Program-made: the position numbers and the translations under genes
Assembly: GCA_012032345.1 (NCBI GenBank)
Contig: JAAUQI010000024.1
Coordinates: 1 to 64,000, forward strand
Length of the DNA stretch: 64,000 nucleotides
Origin: Leptolyngbyaceae cyanobacterium RM1_1_2
GTDB lineage: Bacteria > Cyanobacteriota > Cyanobacteriia > Phormidesmidales > Phormidesmidaceae
Direction: 5' to 3'
The notes under the pieces: generated by a model
The model's database searches: none
Told to the model about the DNA's origin: nothing
What the model saw: the letters and a program-made list of their open reading frames with translations, nothing else
Part shown: one piece after another, positions 54,550 to 62,602 of the stretch
How the letters are laid out: every line of letters starts with the position of its first letter
Numbering within the stretch: position 1 is the stretch's first letter

Positions 54550-55812
54550 TTAGGTGCTTTTCGGGGGTTCGCTGTGTTGAGACTGCCGAATAGCCTGCTC
54601 TAACTTTACTAGTAGGGTTTGAAACTCTGCCTCGGTTTGCAGTCCGGTAATTTCGATCGCCTGGTTATGATCTGCGATCAGCAGCATCGGTTTGGGCAGT
54701 TGCAAATACAAGAGCGTACTGATTTGCGCTGTCGTGAGCTGGGCCACCTGACGGCGATTGATGCAAAAAGTAAGCTGCTTAGTATTAATATAGAAGTGTT
54801 CTTCCTGACTAATTTCGAGTCCTTTCCAAACTATCAAACCAAAAGCGATCGCTATTTCTAGCCAATCCAGCCACCTGGGGCTAAACCCTGACAGCGACGG
54901 CAAAAAGATAACCGCAGGCGAATCGGACGGCAGCAGCATCTGGTGTAGTAGTTCACCTGTTTGAGCCATAAACTTAGTGGTCAGAACCACAAACAGCAAA
55001 AAGCCTGACTGCTGCAGCGCCTCCTTGATCATGCGCCAGGAGCTGCTCGAGTTCCAACGAGAAAAAAGGTGCCACTGCTGCTGACGGCGCTGCAGGTAAA
55101 TTGTGCTGGCTCCGTATTGCTGATAGCGCTGAATAGCCTGAGGCGACAGTGGCTCCATTGCCTGAGCGCTAATGCCCTGACTATGGGCAAAAATAACGGG
55201 GATATCTTCTAAGCAGTGTGCCAGCTTATTGGCAGCTTTGAGGGCAATGAGGGCTGAGTGCTTTTCAAAAACTAAATAACCAGCGCCATCGCGTAGAATA
55301 ATTCTGCCCTGCCAGATATAGGTCAGCGTTTCCTTGAAGGCTCCACCCTGTACCTCAGCCCGCTCTATTGAGATGTGATCCACCTGCGATCGCCTGATTT
55401 TTTCTCGGTAAGGCGTCTGTCCTATTCCCTCTATTGTCACTTCTAGCTCGTCTGCGTCTGCTTCAACAGCAACTTGCTGATACGACTGTCCGGCAAAATA
55501 CTGCTGCTTGGCCAATCCCACATCAAGCCACCAAAGCAGTGCAAATGCGGCCACAATCCACTGGTCGTAGTCTCTCAGAGCATAAGACAGCAGAGACAAA
55601 ATGCCAAACATCAGCAAGAGACCTAAGCTGGTCAGCGTATTGCTGTAGCTTTGCCCTTTTATTAGTTCGTCCCACATAATTGCCAAAAGCAGGTCGTAGG
55701 CTAGCTGAAAAGCGCGTTTAACCTGAACTAAAGGCCAGATCAATTGAGCATAGGGCTGGGGATCGAGATGATGGAGCCGCCCCTTCAGGAGGGTGGATAT
55801 TTGAGTAGACAT
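54550..55812 (-). CDS. Large membrane protein of unknown function
   Basis: 420 residues from ATG 55812. Four or more hydrophobic segments: about 40-60, 72-90 (SLLSYALRD context), 96-106 and 285-302 (GFLLFVVLTTKFMAQ), with soluble stretches that look like PH-like beta domains (VTIEGIGQTPYREKIRRSQ; ITGLQTEAEFQTLLVKLEQA). It could be a pair of PH-domain-like modules around a membrane core. No named family recognised. It is flanked by another unknown gene on the same strand. Confidence 0.65.
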   Translation of the reverse strand: MSTQISTLLKGRLHHLDPQPYAQLIWPLVQVKRAFQLAYDLLLAIMWDELIKGQSYSNTLTSLGLLLMFGILSLLSYALRDYDQWIVAAFALLWWLDVGLAKQQYFAGQSYQQVAVEADADELEVTIEGIGQTPYREKIRRSQVDHISIERAEVQGGAFKETLTYIWQGRIILRDGAGYLVFEKHSALIALKAANKLAHCLEDIPVIFAHSQGISAQAMEPLSPQAIQRYQQYGASTIYLQRRQQQWHLFSRWNSSSSWRMIKEALQQSGFLLFVVLTTKFMAQTGELLHQMLLPSDSPAVIFLPSLSGFSPRWLDWLEIAIAFGLIVWKGLEISQEEHFYINTKQLTFCINRRQVAQLTTAQISTLLYLQLPKPMLLIADHNQAIEITGLQTEAEFQTLLVKLEQAIRQSQHSEPPKST

Positions 55813-55884
55813 ACCACTAGCGCCTCTAGTTGTCTTTAACTTTCCCATCTAAAAGCGACGATCGTCTGAGGCTGAGCCGCAATG

Positions 55885-56352
55885 TTAAGCAGCTCCTAAC
55901 GTGAGACTGACCTGCTGAGCATCGAAACGAATTTGCACCCTGGCACCATAGGTAATCTCTGTAATTTTTGGTGCCAGCACTTCTACTAAAGCATCTGCTT
56001 GAAAATGTCGCACCTTAGTTTCTGGATGGGGATAGTAAACTAAGCCGCTATAGGCTTCAGATTGAAACCTGAGCTGACAGTCGCAAAATGAAAACGTTTC
56101 AGGGGGGCACAGTTCAGTCCAGCGTAGCTGCGCAAACTGATAGGCAGGCGTCTTGAGCGCAAAGCGATAGGGCGCGATCGCAATATTGAGCGTCGCCGGG
56201 TAATAGCCGCTGATATCCAGCCCCAGCTCTTGAAACACAGGAGTTTGCATGGCAATTGTGCCCGCTGGGTAAGGGCTATTAGTGGCAGTTCCCGAAGCGA
56301 CCCGATGCCCAGCAACGACAACGCCTTCAATCTCCAGCCAATCAGTAGTCAT
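55885..56352 (-). CDS. Unknown protein, distant likeness to CTP-dependent riboflavin kinases
   Basis: 155 residues from ATG 56352. Beta-rich: VVVAGHRVASGTATNSPYP, FQELGLDISGYYPATLNIAI, WTELCPPETFSFCDCQLRF and LVEVLAPKITEITYGARVQI. The order of a G..ASG turn, then a LG-x-P-TLN stretch, then an ..EI(L)AP..... ending recalls archaeal riboflavin kinase (DUF120), but catalytic residues cannot be confirmed by eye. Its neighbour downstream is the membrane protein at 54550-55812, with 72 bases between. Confidence 0.6.
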   Translation of the reverse strand: MTTDWLEIEGVVVAGHRVASGTATNSPYPAGTIAMQTPVFQELGLDISGYYPATLNIAIAPYRFALKTPAYQFAQLRWTELCPPETFSFCDCQLRFQSEAYSGLVYYPHPETKVRHFQADALVEVLAPKITEITYGARVQIRFDAQQVSLTLGAA

Positions 56353-56459
56353 GGAAGTCAAGCAAAAAGTCCGGAAAATGAATGATTTAGCCTGGATCAA
56401 AAGCTATTGTCAAAATCAATCTTGGCAGCAATCAACCTCATCTTCCCAAAAATCTACCC

Positions 56460-56579
56460 ATGATCTCTACCCCAGAAAGCATTCGTAATCGCCGCCGCAA
56501 TCGTATCCGTACCAAACCGACCTATCGTCCCCCCAACAGCGGCAAGCCTGGACGCTTAGAGTCAGGCGGCGGGCGCTAA
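56460..56579 (+). CDS. 39-residue basic small protein
   Basis: Reads MISTPESIRNRRRNRIRTK then PTYRPPNSGKPGR and a GG-rich ending (LESGGGR). The Arg-rich, Gly/Pro-rich composition could bind nucleic acid or be a small ribosome-associated protein, which is only a guess. I judge it real because the frame is free of rare codons and ends well. No other annotation competes on this strand. Confidence 0.5.
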   Translation: MISTPESIRNRRRNRIRTKPTYRPPNSGKPGRLESGGGR

Positions 56580-56809
56580 CAGCAATCACCCCCTTCGCCA
56601 AAGTGTTTTGTAATTTGTCTAAGTTCTTGCACAGTCGAGAATTAGCCTGCAACGACAGGCTAAAAGCCCGCACTTAGATTAGATTAATCTACTTTTTTAT
56701 ACATAAGTAGGGCGAAAATACTTAGCAAAGAAATCCGTGGTGATCCGGATAATAAACAGGCCATAGCTATGAAAAACTTGTGATTGTTGTCAGATGAGAG
56801 CAGTTGCAA

Positions 56810-57034
56810 ATGTTACTTTATTTCACCCCTGCCTCCCTAACCTTCTCGATTGCGCTGCAGGCTCTCATGGCTGATGAAGCTTCTAAAACTCAAATCTCCA
56901 GCTGGATTTTTGTTTTCCTCATCGCCTTGCTATGGCCTGTAACGCTGCCTTGCATAGCCAGAAAAAAACTCAGCCAAAAAGTAGCTGATAGCCAGGAGGA
57001 GGCTGCATATATCTGGATTCGGCTGGCGGAGTAA
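56810..57034 (+). CDS. Small membrane protein with a long N-terminal hydrophobic region
   Basis: 74 residues from ATG 56810. Two hydrophobic segments, about 2-18 (LYFTPASLTFSIALQAL) and 29-50 (ISSWIFVFLIALLWPVTLPCI), end in a charged tail (RKKLSQKVADSQEEA). The type looks like small cyanobacterial membrane proteins of unknown role. A TTG two codons earlier is not needed. Confidence 0.55.
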   Translation: MLLYFTPASLTFSIALQALMADEASKTQISSWIFVFLIALLWPVTLPCIARKKLSQKVADSQEEAAYIWIRLAE

Positions 57035-57232
57035 TCTGGCTGCTGTCAGGTTCTAATGCTTTAAAGGCTGGAAGCAGCTAGCGGGGATAGCCATTGCCCA
57101 GACTATTGCATCAACGGCTGGTCTCATTCAAAATATTCAAAACTGAGTGGTTTTATACTGTACCTGGGGTACTTTAGGGCCGTCAAGATTTGGGTATGTT
57201 GTTGAGAACCTGCTGCAATTGCAACAAAGTTT

Positions 57233-58105
57233 ATGAAACTAGATTTGCCTTCTCAGTCAGCCCCAGAGCTGGGATCGCCTGCCGATCTTCCACCTGTTCA
57301 GCCACCCTCTATCTTAAAAAAGATTTTTACCCCTGAGCTGATTGCGCCTGTGCTTGTGGGTGTGTTTATGCTGCTGGGTTGGGAAATTTTGGTGCGGGCA
57401 ATGCAAATTCCGCCCTATCTGCTACCGGGGCCACTGCTAGTGTTGCAGACCCTAATTTTAGAATGGCCCCAGCTGTTTCCGTCGCTGCTGGTGACAATAC
57501 AGATTACCCTGGTAGCCTTTGTTGCAGCAGTTGTTTCGGGACTCCTAATTGCAATTTTGTTCACTCAGAGCAAGTGGATCGAGCGCAGCTTATTTCCCTA
57601 CGCGGTCATTTTGCAGACGACGCCAATTGTGGCGATCGCGCCTATCATTATCATCTGGTTCAAAAACAATACGTTTGCAGCTTTGGTTGTTTGTGCCTGG
57701 ATTGTGGCTTTCTTCCCAATCGTGTCAAACACCACTCTGGGACTCAATAGCGCTGACCATTCTCTCCAAAACCTGTTTGAACTTTATGGGGCTAACCGCT
57801 GGCAGACGCTGCGATACCTGCGCCTGCCCAGCGCTATGCCTTACTTTCTCGGCGGTCTGCGCATCAGCGGCGGCTTGGCCTTAATTGGAGCCGTTGTGGC
57901 AGAATTTGTTGCAGGAACGGGCGGGACACGATCGGGGATTGCCTATCAAATCCTTATGTCTAGCTACAACTTACAAATTCCGCGTATGTTTGCCGCCTTG
58001 CTGCTGACGACAGTGTTAGGAGTCCTGATTTTTGTCGCTCTGACACTGCTTTCTGATGCTTTACTGAGCCAGTGGCACGAGAGCGCCCTCAAACGGGAAA
58101 ACTAA
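57233..58105 (+). CDS. ABC transporter permease, nitrate/sulfonate/taurine type
   Basis: 290 residues with six membrane spans. Binding-protein-dependent permease: a short N-terminal cytoplasmic part, PPYLLPGPLLVLQTLI (about 62-77), and the EAA-like ATPase contact LFELYGANRWQTLRYLRLPSAMPY (about 180-203). Closest in type to SsuC/TauC and HMP/thiamine permeases. No ATPase or binding protein is adjacent; the window has a matching ATPase at 42359-43120, 14 kb away, which might or might not be its partner. Confidence 0.9.
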   Translation: MKLDLPSQSAPELGSPADLPPVQPPSILKKIFTPELIAPVLVGVFMLLGWEILVRAMQIPPYLLPGPLLVLQTLILEWPQLFPSLLVTIQITLVAFVAAVVSGLLIAILFTQSKWIERSLFPYAVILQTTPIVAIAPIIIIWFKNNTFAALVVCAWIVAFFPIVSNTTLGLNSADHSLQNLFELYGANRWQTLRYLRLPSAMPYFLGGLRISGGLALIGAVVAEFVAGTGGTRSGIAYQILMSSYNLQIPRMFAALLLTTVLGVLIFVALTLLSDALLSQWHESALKREN

Positions 58106-58345
58106 GCCGAGGCGATCCCTAAGGCTGGAAGTTGCCAAATCAGTTCTCCGGTGAACAGTAAAAACCTTGCTTAAAAGTTTGACTGTCGATAAAACTTAAG
58201 TAAAGATGCGGCACCTATTGGACAGACAGACCTGATTCAACGCACTTTAGAGACAACCCTGTGTAGCTATGCGGGCTATGCAACCAGCGGTTCTTGCCTG
58301 TTTCGGCTCACGTTTGGCTGTTTTAACCTTATCCCTAAGAAGCCA

Positions 58346-59343
58346 ATGACTCATGTAACCGACCCAATGGACTATCAGCTCCAAGTCCAAGGGGCAGCGT
58401 GCATTATTCGGCTACCTGTCTCTTTTACAGTCCTTAAAGCAGCGGCTTTTAAGCAGTGGTTCCAGACGCTCCATGAGCATTACCCTCAAGTCAACTGCAT
58501 GGTTCTCGACCTGAGCGAGACCACCTTTATTGACAGCAGCGGCATCGGAGCTTTAGTAATTTGTCGGCGGCTTTGCCAGACCCGTAGCCGTCAACTGGTT
58601 TTGAGAGATGTTTCAGCTCAGGTGATGATGGCGCTCTCTGTTACTGATCTAAACCAGATTTTTACGATTGACAACAGCGCTGCGACGCAGTCCATTCCAG
58701 TTTCACAAGCTGCTCGCACTCAACTGCTCGGTGCCCATCCATCAGTTAGCTCAAAGCCTAAGCGACTGATGGATGTTGTTGGAGCTATCGTCGGCTTGGG
58801 CATCATTGGCATACTGTTTGTTCCGATTGCGATCGCTATTAAGCTTGACAGTAACGGCCCGATTTTCTTTGGCCAGGTGCGCTGCTCTTGGATGGGCAAG
58901 CGGTTTCGGATTTGGAAGTTTCGCTCAATGGTGTCTAATGCAGAGGCGCTAAAACGTCAGGTCAAAAACCAGCTAGAAGGGCCATTGTTTAAGAACGAAA
59001 ATGACCCCCGCATAACCCCAGTCGGTCGTTTTTGCGCAAAACTAGCTTAGATGAACTGCCTCAGTTTTGGAATGTGCTCAAAGGGGAAATGAGCCTAGTT
59101 GGAACCCGTCCGCCCACGCCTGATGAGCTAGAACACTACGAGGTACCAGAGTGGCAGCGATTGGATGTCAAGCCGGGGATGACGGGTGAATGGCAGGTGA
59201 ACGGCAGGTCTAGCATCAAAAAGTTCGAAGATGTGATTCGCCTGGATCTGCGATATCAGGAAAACTGGACTCTGATGTATGACGTCAAGCTGATTCTCAA
59301 GACTATTCTGGTGCTGTTTTCCAAGAAATCTGGCGCATCCTAG
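58346..59343 (+). pseudogene. STAS domain fused to bacterial sugar transferase, one-base frameshift
   Basis: About 332 residues in two frames. N-terminal STAS domain (about 5-110, VLDLSETTFIDSSGIGALV with the phospho-acceptor Ser) joined to a polyprenyl-phosphate sugar-1-phosphate transferase (about 135-332): KRLMDVVGAIVGLGIIGIL membrane span, GPIFFGQVRCSWMGKRFRIW, KFRSM, then after the break LRKTSLDELPQFWNVLKGEM, SLVGTRPPTPDE, KPGMTGEWQVNGRS. The T5 at 59029-59033 must be T6 to read GRFLRKT. As given, the first frame stops just after PVGRFCAKLA. Same fusion type is known next to cyanobacterial exopolysaccharide loci. It lies near but not in the polysaccharide operon. Confidence 0.85.
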
Positions 59344-59384
59344 AGGTTTCGCCAAACCAGGATGACATCCGGGCTAACCACAGC

Positions 59385-60566
59385 TTACGACTGCGAAAGC
59401 CGCTCCACAGTTTTGCCTCCCAAGCGGCGATCGGCGTCGGCTAGCAGGGCCGGAATTTTGTCTGCATGAGGGCTTTGGGCGATGCACTGGCTGAGATCAA
59501 CAGCAGACAGATTATCTGCTTTTCGACCCGGAAACCAATGTCCGCCGCTGCCGAGCAGATTATAGCGAGCCTGGCCGTATTCATGCATGTCGAAGGCTTC
59601 GAGCAGGTTGCGCAGCCACAAAATTACCGGAATATTGATATTGCCGGGGGTGTTTTCGGGTGTGGGTAAACCTACCTGCCAAGTGCGTAGCCAGTCTGAA
59701 CCCAGTCGGGCGATCGCCACCTGTTCTAGACGCTCTAGAATCGGGGGCAGAATTTCTTCCGCCCGCTCTAGCAGCGCCAGTGTTTTCAGGTGTTCATCAA
59801 AGTCACTCGGCTGGGCTGCCCCAAGGCTGAGCGTGTGTACCTGGGGATGGCTGAGGCAAAACAGGTCGTTAAACACCATTGGGCTGAGGGGACGGCACAG
59901 ATCTACTAAGGTCTGGGGTGGGCTGTACAGATGTCCGCCTTTGTCGGCAGGACTGATGATAAATACGCCCATATCATGACGCCAGGCAGCGGCGATCGCT
60001 GGCCAGTTTTCTTGAAAAATGTAGTACCAGTGCAGGTTTACATAGTCAAACTGCCCGGTTTCAATCGTCTCTTGAATCAGCCAGGTAAGGGCATGGGTTG
60101 AAAAGCCAACAAAGCGAACCTTGCCCTGCTGCTGCATCTGACGGGCGATATCCAAGCAGCCGCCGGGACGAAGACTCTGCTGCAAAATTTCTGGCGTGTT
60201 GATGCCGTGCAGTCCCAGTAGGTCTACATAATCTAGCCGCAAATTTTTCAAAGACTGCTCAACGGTCTGCCGAAACTCGTGGGCATCTGGGCTGGGGGAA
60301 ACCTTGGTCTGCACGATAATTTGATCTCTGGGTAGCTGAGGTAAGATCTTGCCAAGCTGAATCTCAGAAGTTCCGTAGCCACGAGCGGTTTCGATATGAT
60401 GAATGCCAAGATCAACAGCGCGGCGAATTGTGGCTTCTAAGTTCTGCTGATTTTTGCGCGGAATTTGCCACTGAGGAACATCTTTCCAGGAATGCTGATA
60501 GCGCATGCCTCCACAGGAAAATACAGGCATTTGCAGCTCTGTACGGCCAAAGCGACGATATTGCAT
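59385..60566 (-). CDS. Aldo/keto reductase family protein
   Basis: 393 residues from ATG 60566, inside a longer frame; MQYRRFGRTELQMPVFSCGG is the family start. TIM barrel with GIHHIETARGYGTSEIQLGKIL (Asp-Tyr region here Glu/Tyr), QIIVQTKVSPSPD with the catalytic Lys, DYVDLLGLHGI with the His. The canonical Asp is Glu in IETARGYG, typical of the predicted oxidoreductase subgroup that carries an iron-sulphur C-terminal tail elsewhere; no Cys cluster is seen here. The C-terminal 120 residues (LLGSGGHWFPGRKAD) are an extra domain. Substrate unknown. Confidence 0.87.
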   Translation of the reverse strand: MQYRRFGRTELQMPVFSCGGMRYQHSWKDVPQWQIPRKNQQNLEATIRRAVDLGIHHIETARGYGTSEIQLGKILPQLPRDQIIVQTKVSPSPDAHEFRQTVEQSLKNLRLDYVDLLGLHGINTPEILQQSLRPGGCLDIARQMQQQGKVRFVGFSTHALTWLIQETIETGQFDYVNLHWYYIFQENWPAIAAAWRHDMGVFIISPADKGGHLYSPPQTLVDLCRPLSPMVFNDLFCLSHPQVHTLSLGAAQPSDFDEHLKTLALLERAEEILPPILERLEQVAIARLGSDWLRTWQVGLPTPENTPGNINIPVILWLRNLLEAFDMHEYGQARYNLLGSGGHWFPGRKADNLSAVDLSQCIAQSPHADKIPALLADADRRLGGKTVERLSQS

Positions 60567-60748
60567 GAACGATGAATTAGTCAAAAACCTCATCCCTGTT
60601 TTAACACTTTGTGCTGCCAGATCAGGCCCTTTGTTTATTGAGAGGAGGGCTAGCGGGTCGCAGGGTTTACCCGCAAAATAAAAAAGTATTAAACTAACCG
60701 CTAAAGTGCAGCGGTGGTGGCAAGGCAAAAACTACGGCTAGGTGGGAC

Positions 60749-60775
60749 ACAGCTATGTGTGAAGCACATAGCTGT
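60749..60775. repeat. Perfect 11-bp inverted repeat between divergent genes
   Basis: ACAGCTATGTG at 60749-60759 and its complement at 60765-60775 enclose the loop TGAAG. It is 44 bases before the GUN4 gene start. It may be an operator or RNA stem for either neighbour. Confidence 0.5.
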
Positions 60776-60818
60776 ACCGACGCCGACATTTTTTGATGCT
60801 CAATAAGATGAGATCTTA

Positions 60819-61775
60819 ATGGCCAAAGTCGCGGTAGGTAAAATCGAGCGGCAGTATCATCAGGCGGTTGAGCAGCGCATTCGGCGGGGAGTGCTGCGGC
60901 CATCAAGCCGGGTCTATTTAGACACGCTGAGAGTGCAGCTTGGCCTTTCATCTGAACGGGCGATAGCTATAGAGGCAGAGGCGCTGATGCCCTACCGAGA
61001 AAAACAGCAGCGGCTGCAGGTCTATGAAAAGGCGCTGCGGGGAGAGATTGAGTATGCCTTGCCCCTGGATCAAGAGGTGATTGACGAATTAAAAGAACTG
61101 CAAAAGCTACTTAATCTGTGTGATACCGATATTAGACCGACAATTCTGAGCACTTTGAAAGCCACGCCCGTTACCTCTACCGACACTGCTCAGGTGATCA
61201 AGGCGCTGCTGCCAGAAAAATCAGAAAAAGCAGACCCAGCGATCGCTTACACGCCTGCGGCAGATTCCCCTGTTCCCCTCGCTGCACCACAGTGTGAAGT
61301 TTCACTAGAGTCAGAAAAAGGCGTTGACTACAGCTACCTAAAAAAGCTGTTAGAACTGCATCAGTGGCGGGAAGCCGATCGAGAAACCGCTAGCGTGATG
61401 CTGCTGGCTGCTGGCAGAACTCAGGCTGGCTGGCTGGATAAGGAAAGTATTGAAAAGTTTCCTCGTCAAGATTTGCACACCATCGATCAGCTGTGGCTTA
61501 GGTACAGCTGCGGTCGCTTTGGCTTTAGCGTGCAGAAGGAAATTTGGCTAGAAGTCGGTGACAAAGTGGACTATGAGACAGAAAAGAAGCTAGGCGATCG
61601 CTTGGGCTGGCGGGTCAATGAAAAATGGATTCGCCACGGCGAGGTCGTTTTTGATCTTTCGGCTCCTAGAGGCCACCTGCCACTGCTGGGAATTTGGGGC
61701 TTGGGGATTTTAGGTGTTTGGTGGGGCTGGTGCGTTTGGGGGGTTGGGTTTCTGCTCTCGCGTCAGGATTTATAA
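60819..61775 (+). CDS. GUN4 domain protein with N-terminal helical domain
   Basis: 318 residues. Residues 1-95 are a helical domain (YHQAVEQRIRRGVLRPSSRV, LGLSSERAIAIEAEALMPY) of the kind fused to GUN4 in cyanobacteria; a linker of about 70 residues leads to the GUN4 domain (about 168-288): VDYSYLKKLLELHQWREADR, QDLHTIDQLWLRYSCGRFG, WLEVGDKVDYETEKKLGDR, LGWRVNEKWIR. GUN4 domains bind porphyrins; true GUN4 stimulates Mg chelatase, but fused paralogues have unknown partners. After RGHLP comes a 30-residue Gly/Trp-rich tail (GIWGLGILGVWWGW...) ending LLSRQDL, hydrophobic enough for a membrane span. Confidence 0.88.
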   Translation: MAKVAVGKIERQYHQAVEQRIRRGVLRPSSRVYLDTLRVQLGLSSERAIAIEAEALMPYREKQQRLQVYEKALRGEIEYALPLDQEVIDELKELQKLLNLCDTDIRPTILSTLKATPVTSTDTAQVIKALLPEKSEKADPAIAYTPAADSPVPLAAPQCEVSLESEKGVDYSYLKKLLELHQWREADRETASVMLLAAGRTQAGWLDKESIEKFPRQDLHTIDQLWLRYSCGRFGFSVQKEIWLEVGDKVDYETEKKLGDRLGWRVNEKWIRHGEVVFDLSAPRGHLPLLGIWGLGILGVWWGWCVWGVGFLLSRQDL

Positions 61776-61906
61776 AATTTCTCACCTCGTTTCTCACTAT
61801 GACGAGCCGATCTGTAAATATCGAGCCGGTGGATTAGAGAAGACGAAGCGTTAGGCGTTAAAATCAAATCTGCTTGTCTCTTTATGGTCTGACTTAGAGA
61901 TCTCAC

Positions 61907-62491
61907 ATGCGATCGCATTGCCGCCAGCGCCCTCGTATATCCTTACGCCTTTGGCAGATAGCCTGTCTGGGCGGTTTGCTGTGGCTAGCTCAGCGTCAGC
62001 TTAAATCGCAGTTTATTCAGCCCCAGGTGGCGCTTGTTTTGGGGGGGGCAGCCGAGCGAGAGTTTTTTGCAGCCAGGTTTGCCCAGACACATCCTGAAGT
62101 CCAGGTTTGGGTTTCTTCGGGCAGTAATCCAGAATATGCGGAGTGGGTATTTGCTGAAGCCAAAATTGAGCCTGGTCGCGTTCGACTTGACTATGAAGCG
62201 GTAGACACCGTCACAAACTTTACGTCGCTGGTTGACGACTTAGCGGCAGCCAATATTAAAAGCATCTACCTAATCACCTCGGACTACCACATGCGTCGAG
62301 CTGAAATCATCGGACAGATCGTCTTGGGCAGCCGAGGCATTCGCTTTAGGCCGATCGCTGTGCCGACCCAAGAGCAACCCGAAACCCTGACTCACGGCCT
62401 TCGAGACGGTGCACGCGCCATTCTTTGGGTGTTTACGGGGCAGACAGGTTCCGACTGGGGCCAATTTTTTAGCCACTACAAATTACCTTAA
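61907..62491 (+). CDS. YdcF family protein (DUF218)
   Basis: 194 residues. A membrane-spanning N-terminus (about 14-30, LWQIACLGGLLWLA) and a DUF218 domain: VALVLGGAAEREFFAA, WVSSGSNPEYAEW, VRLDYEAVDTVTNFTSLVDD, SIYLITSDYHMRRAEIIG, with the conserved TxxxxxHxxR-like TSDYHMRRA. In E. coli YdcF is linked to cell-envelope or SAM binding; no certain function. The gene stands alone. Confidence 0.9.
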   Translation: MRSHCRQRPRISLRLWQIACLGGLLWLAQRQLKSQFIQPQVALVLGGAAEREFFAARFAQTHPEVQVWVSSGSNPEYAEWVFAEAKIEPGRVRLDYEAVDTVTNFTSLVDDLAAANIKSIYLITSDYHMRRAEIIGQIVLGSRGIRFRPIAVPTQEQPETLTHGLRDGARAILWVFTGQTGSDWGQFFSHYKLP

Positions 62492-62602
62492 TTCAGGATC
62501 ACAGCCATTTCGATCAGACAGCGTTAGAATGGGGGCGCAGATCTGAGCGGTCAGTCAATTTTTCTAAGAGCAACCTAATTGCAACCTGATTCAGGTAATG
62601 TT

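Noticed and set aside
57379-57884. Plus-strand frames of 111-123 codons inside the permease gene
   Set aside because: Out-of-frame shadows of a well-conserved membrane protein.
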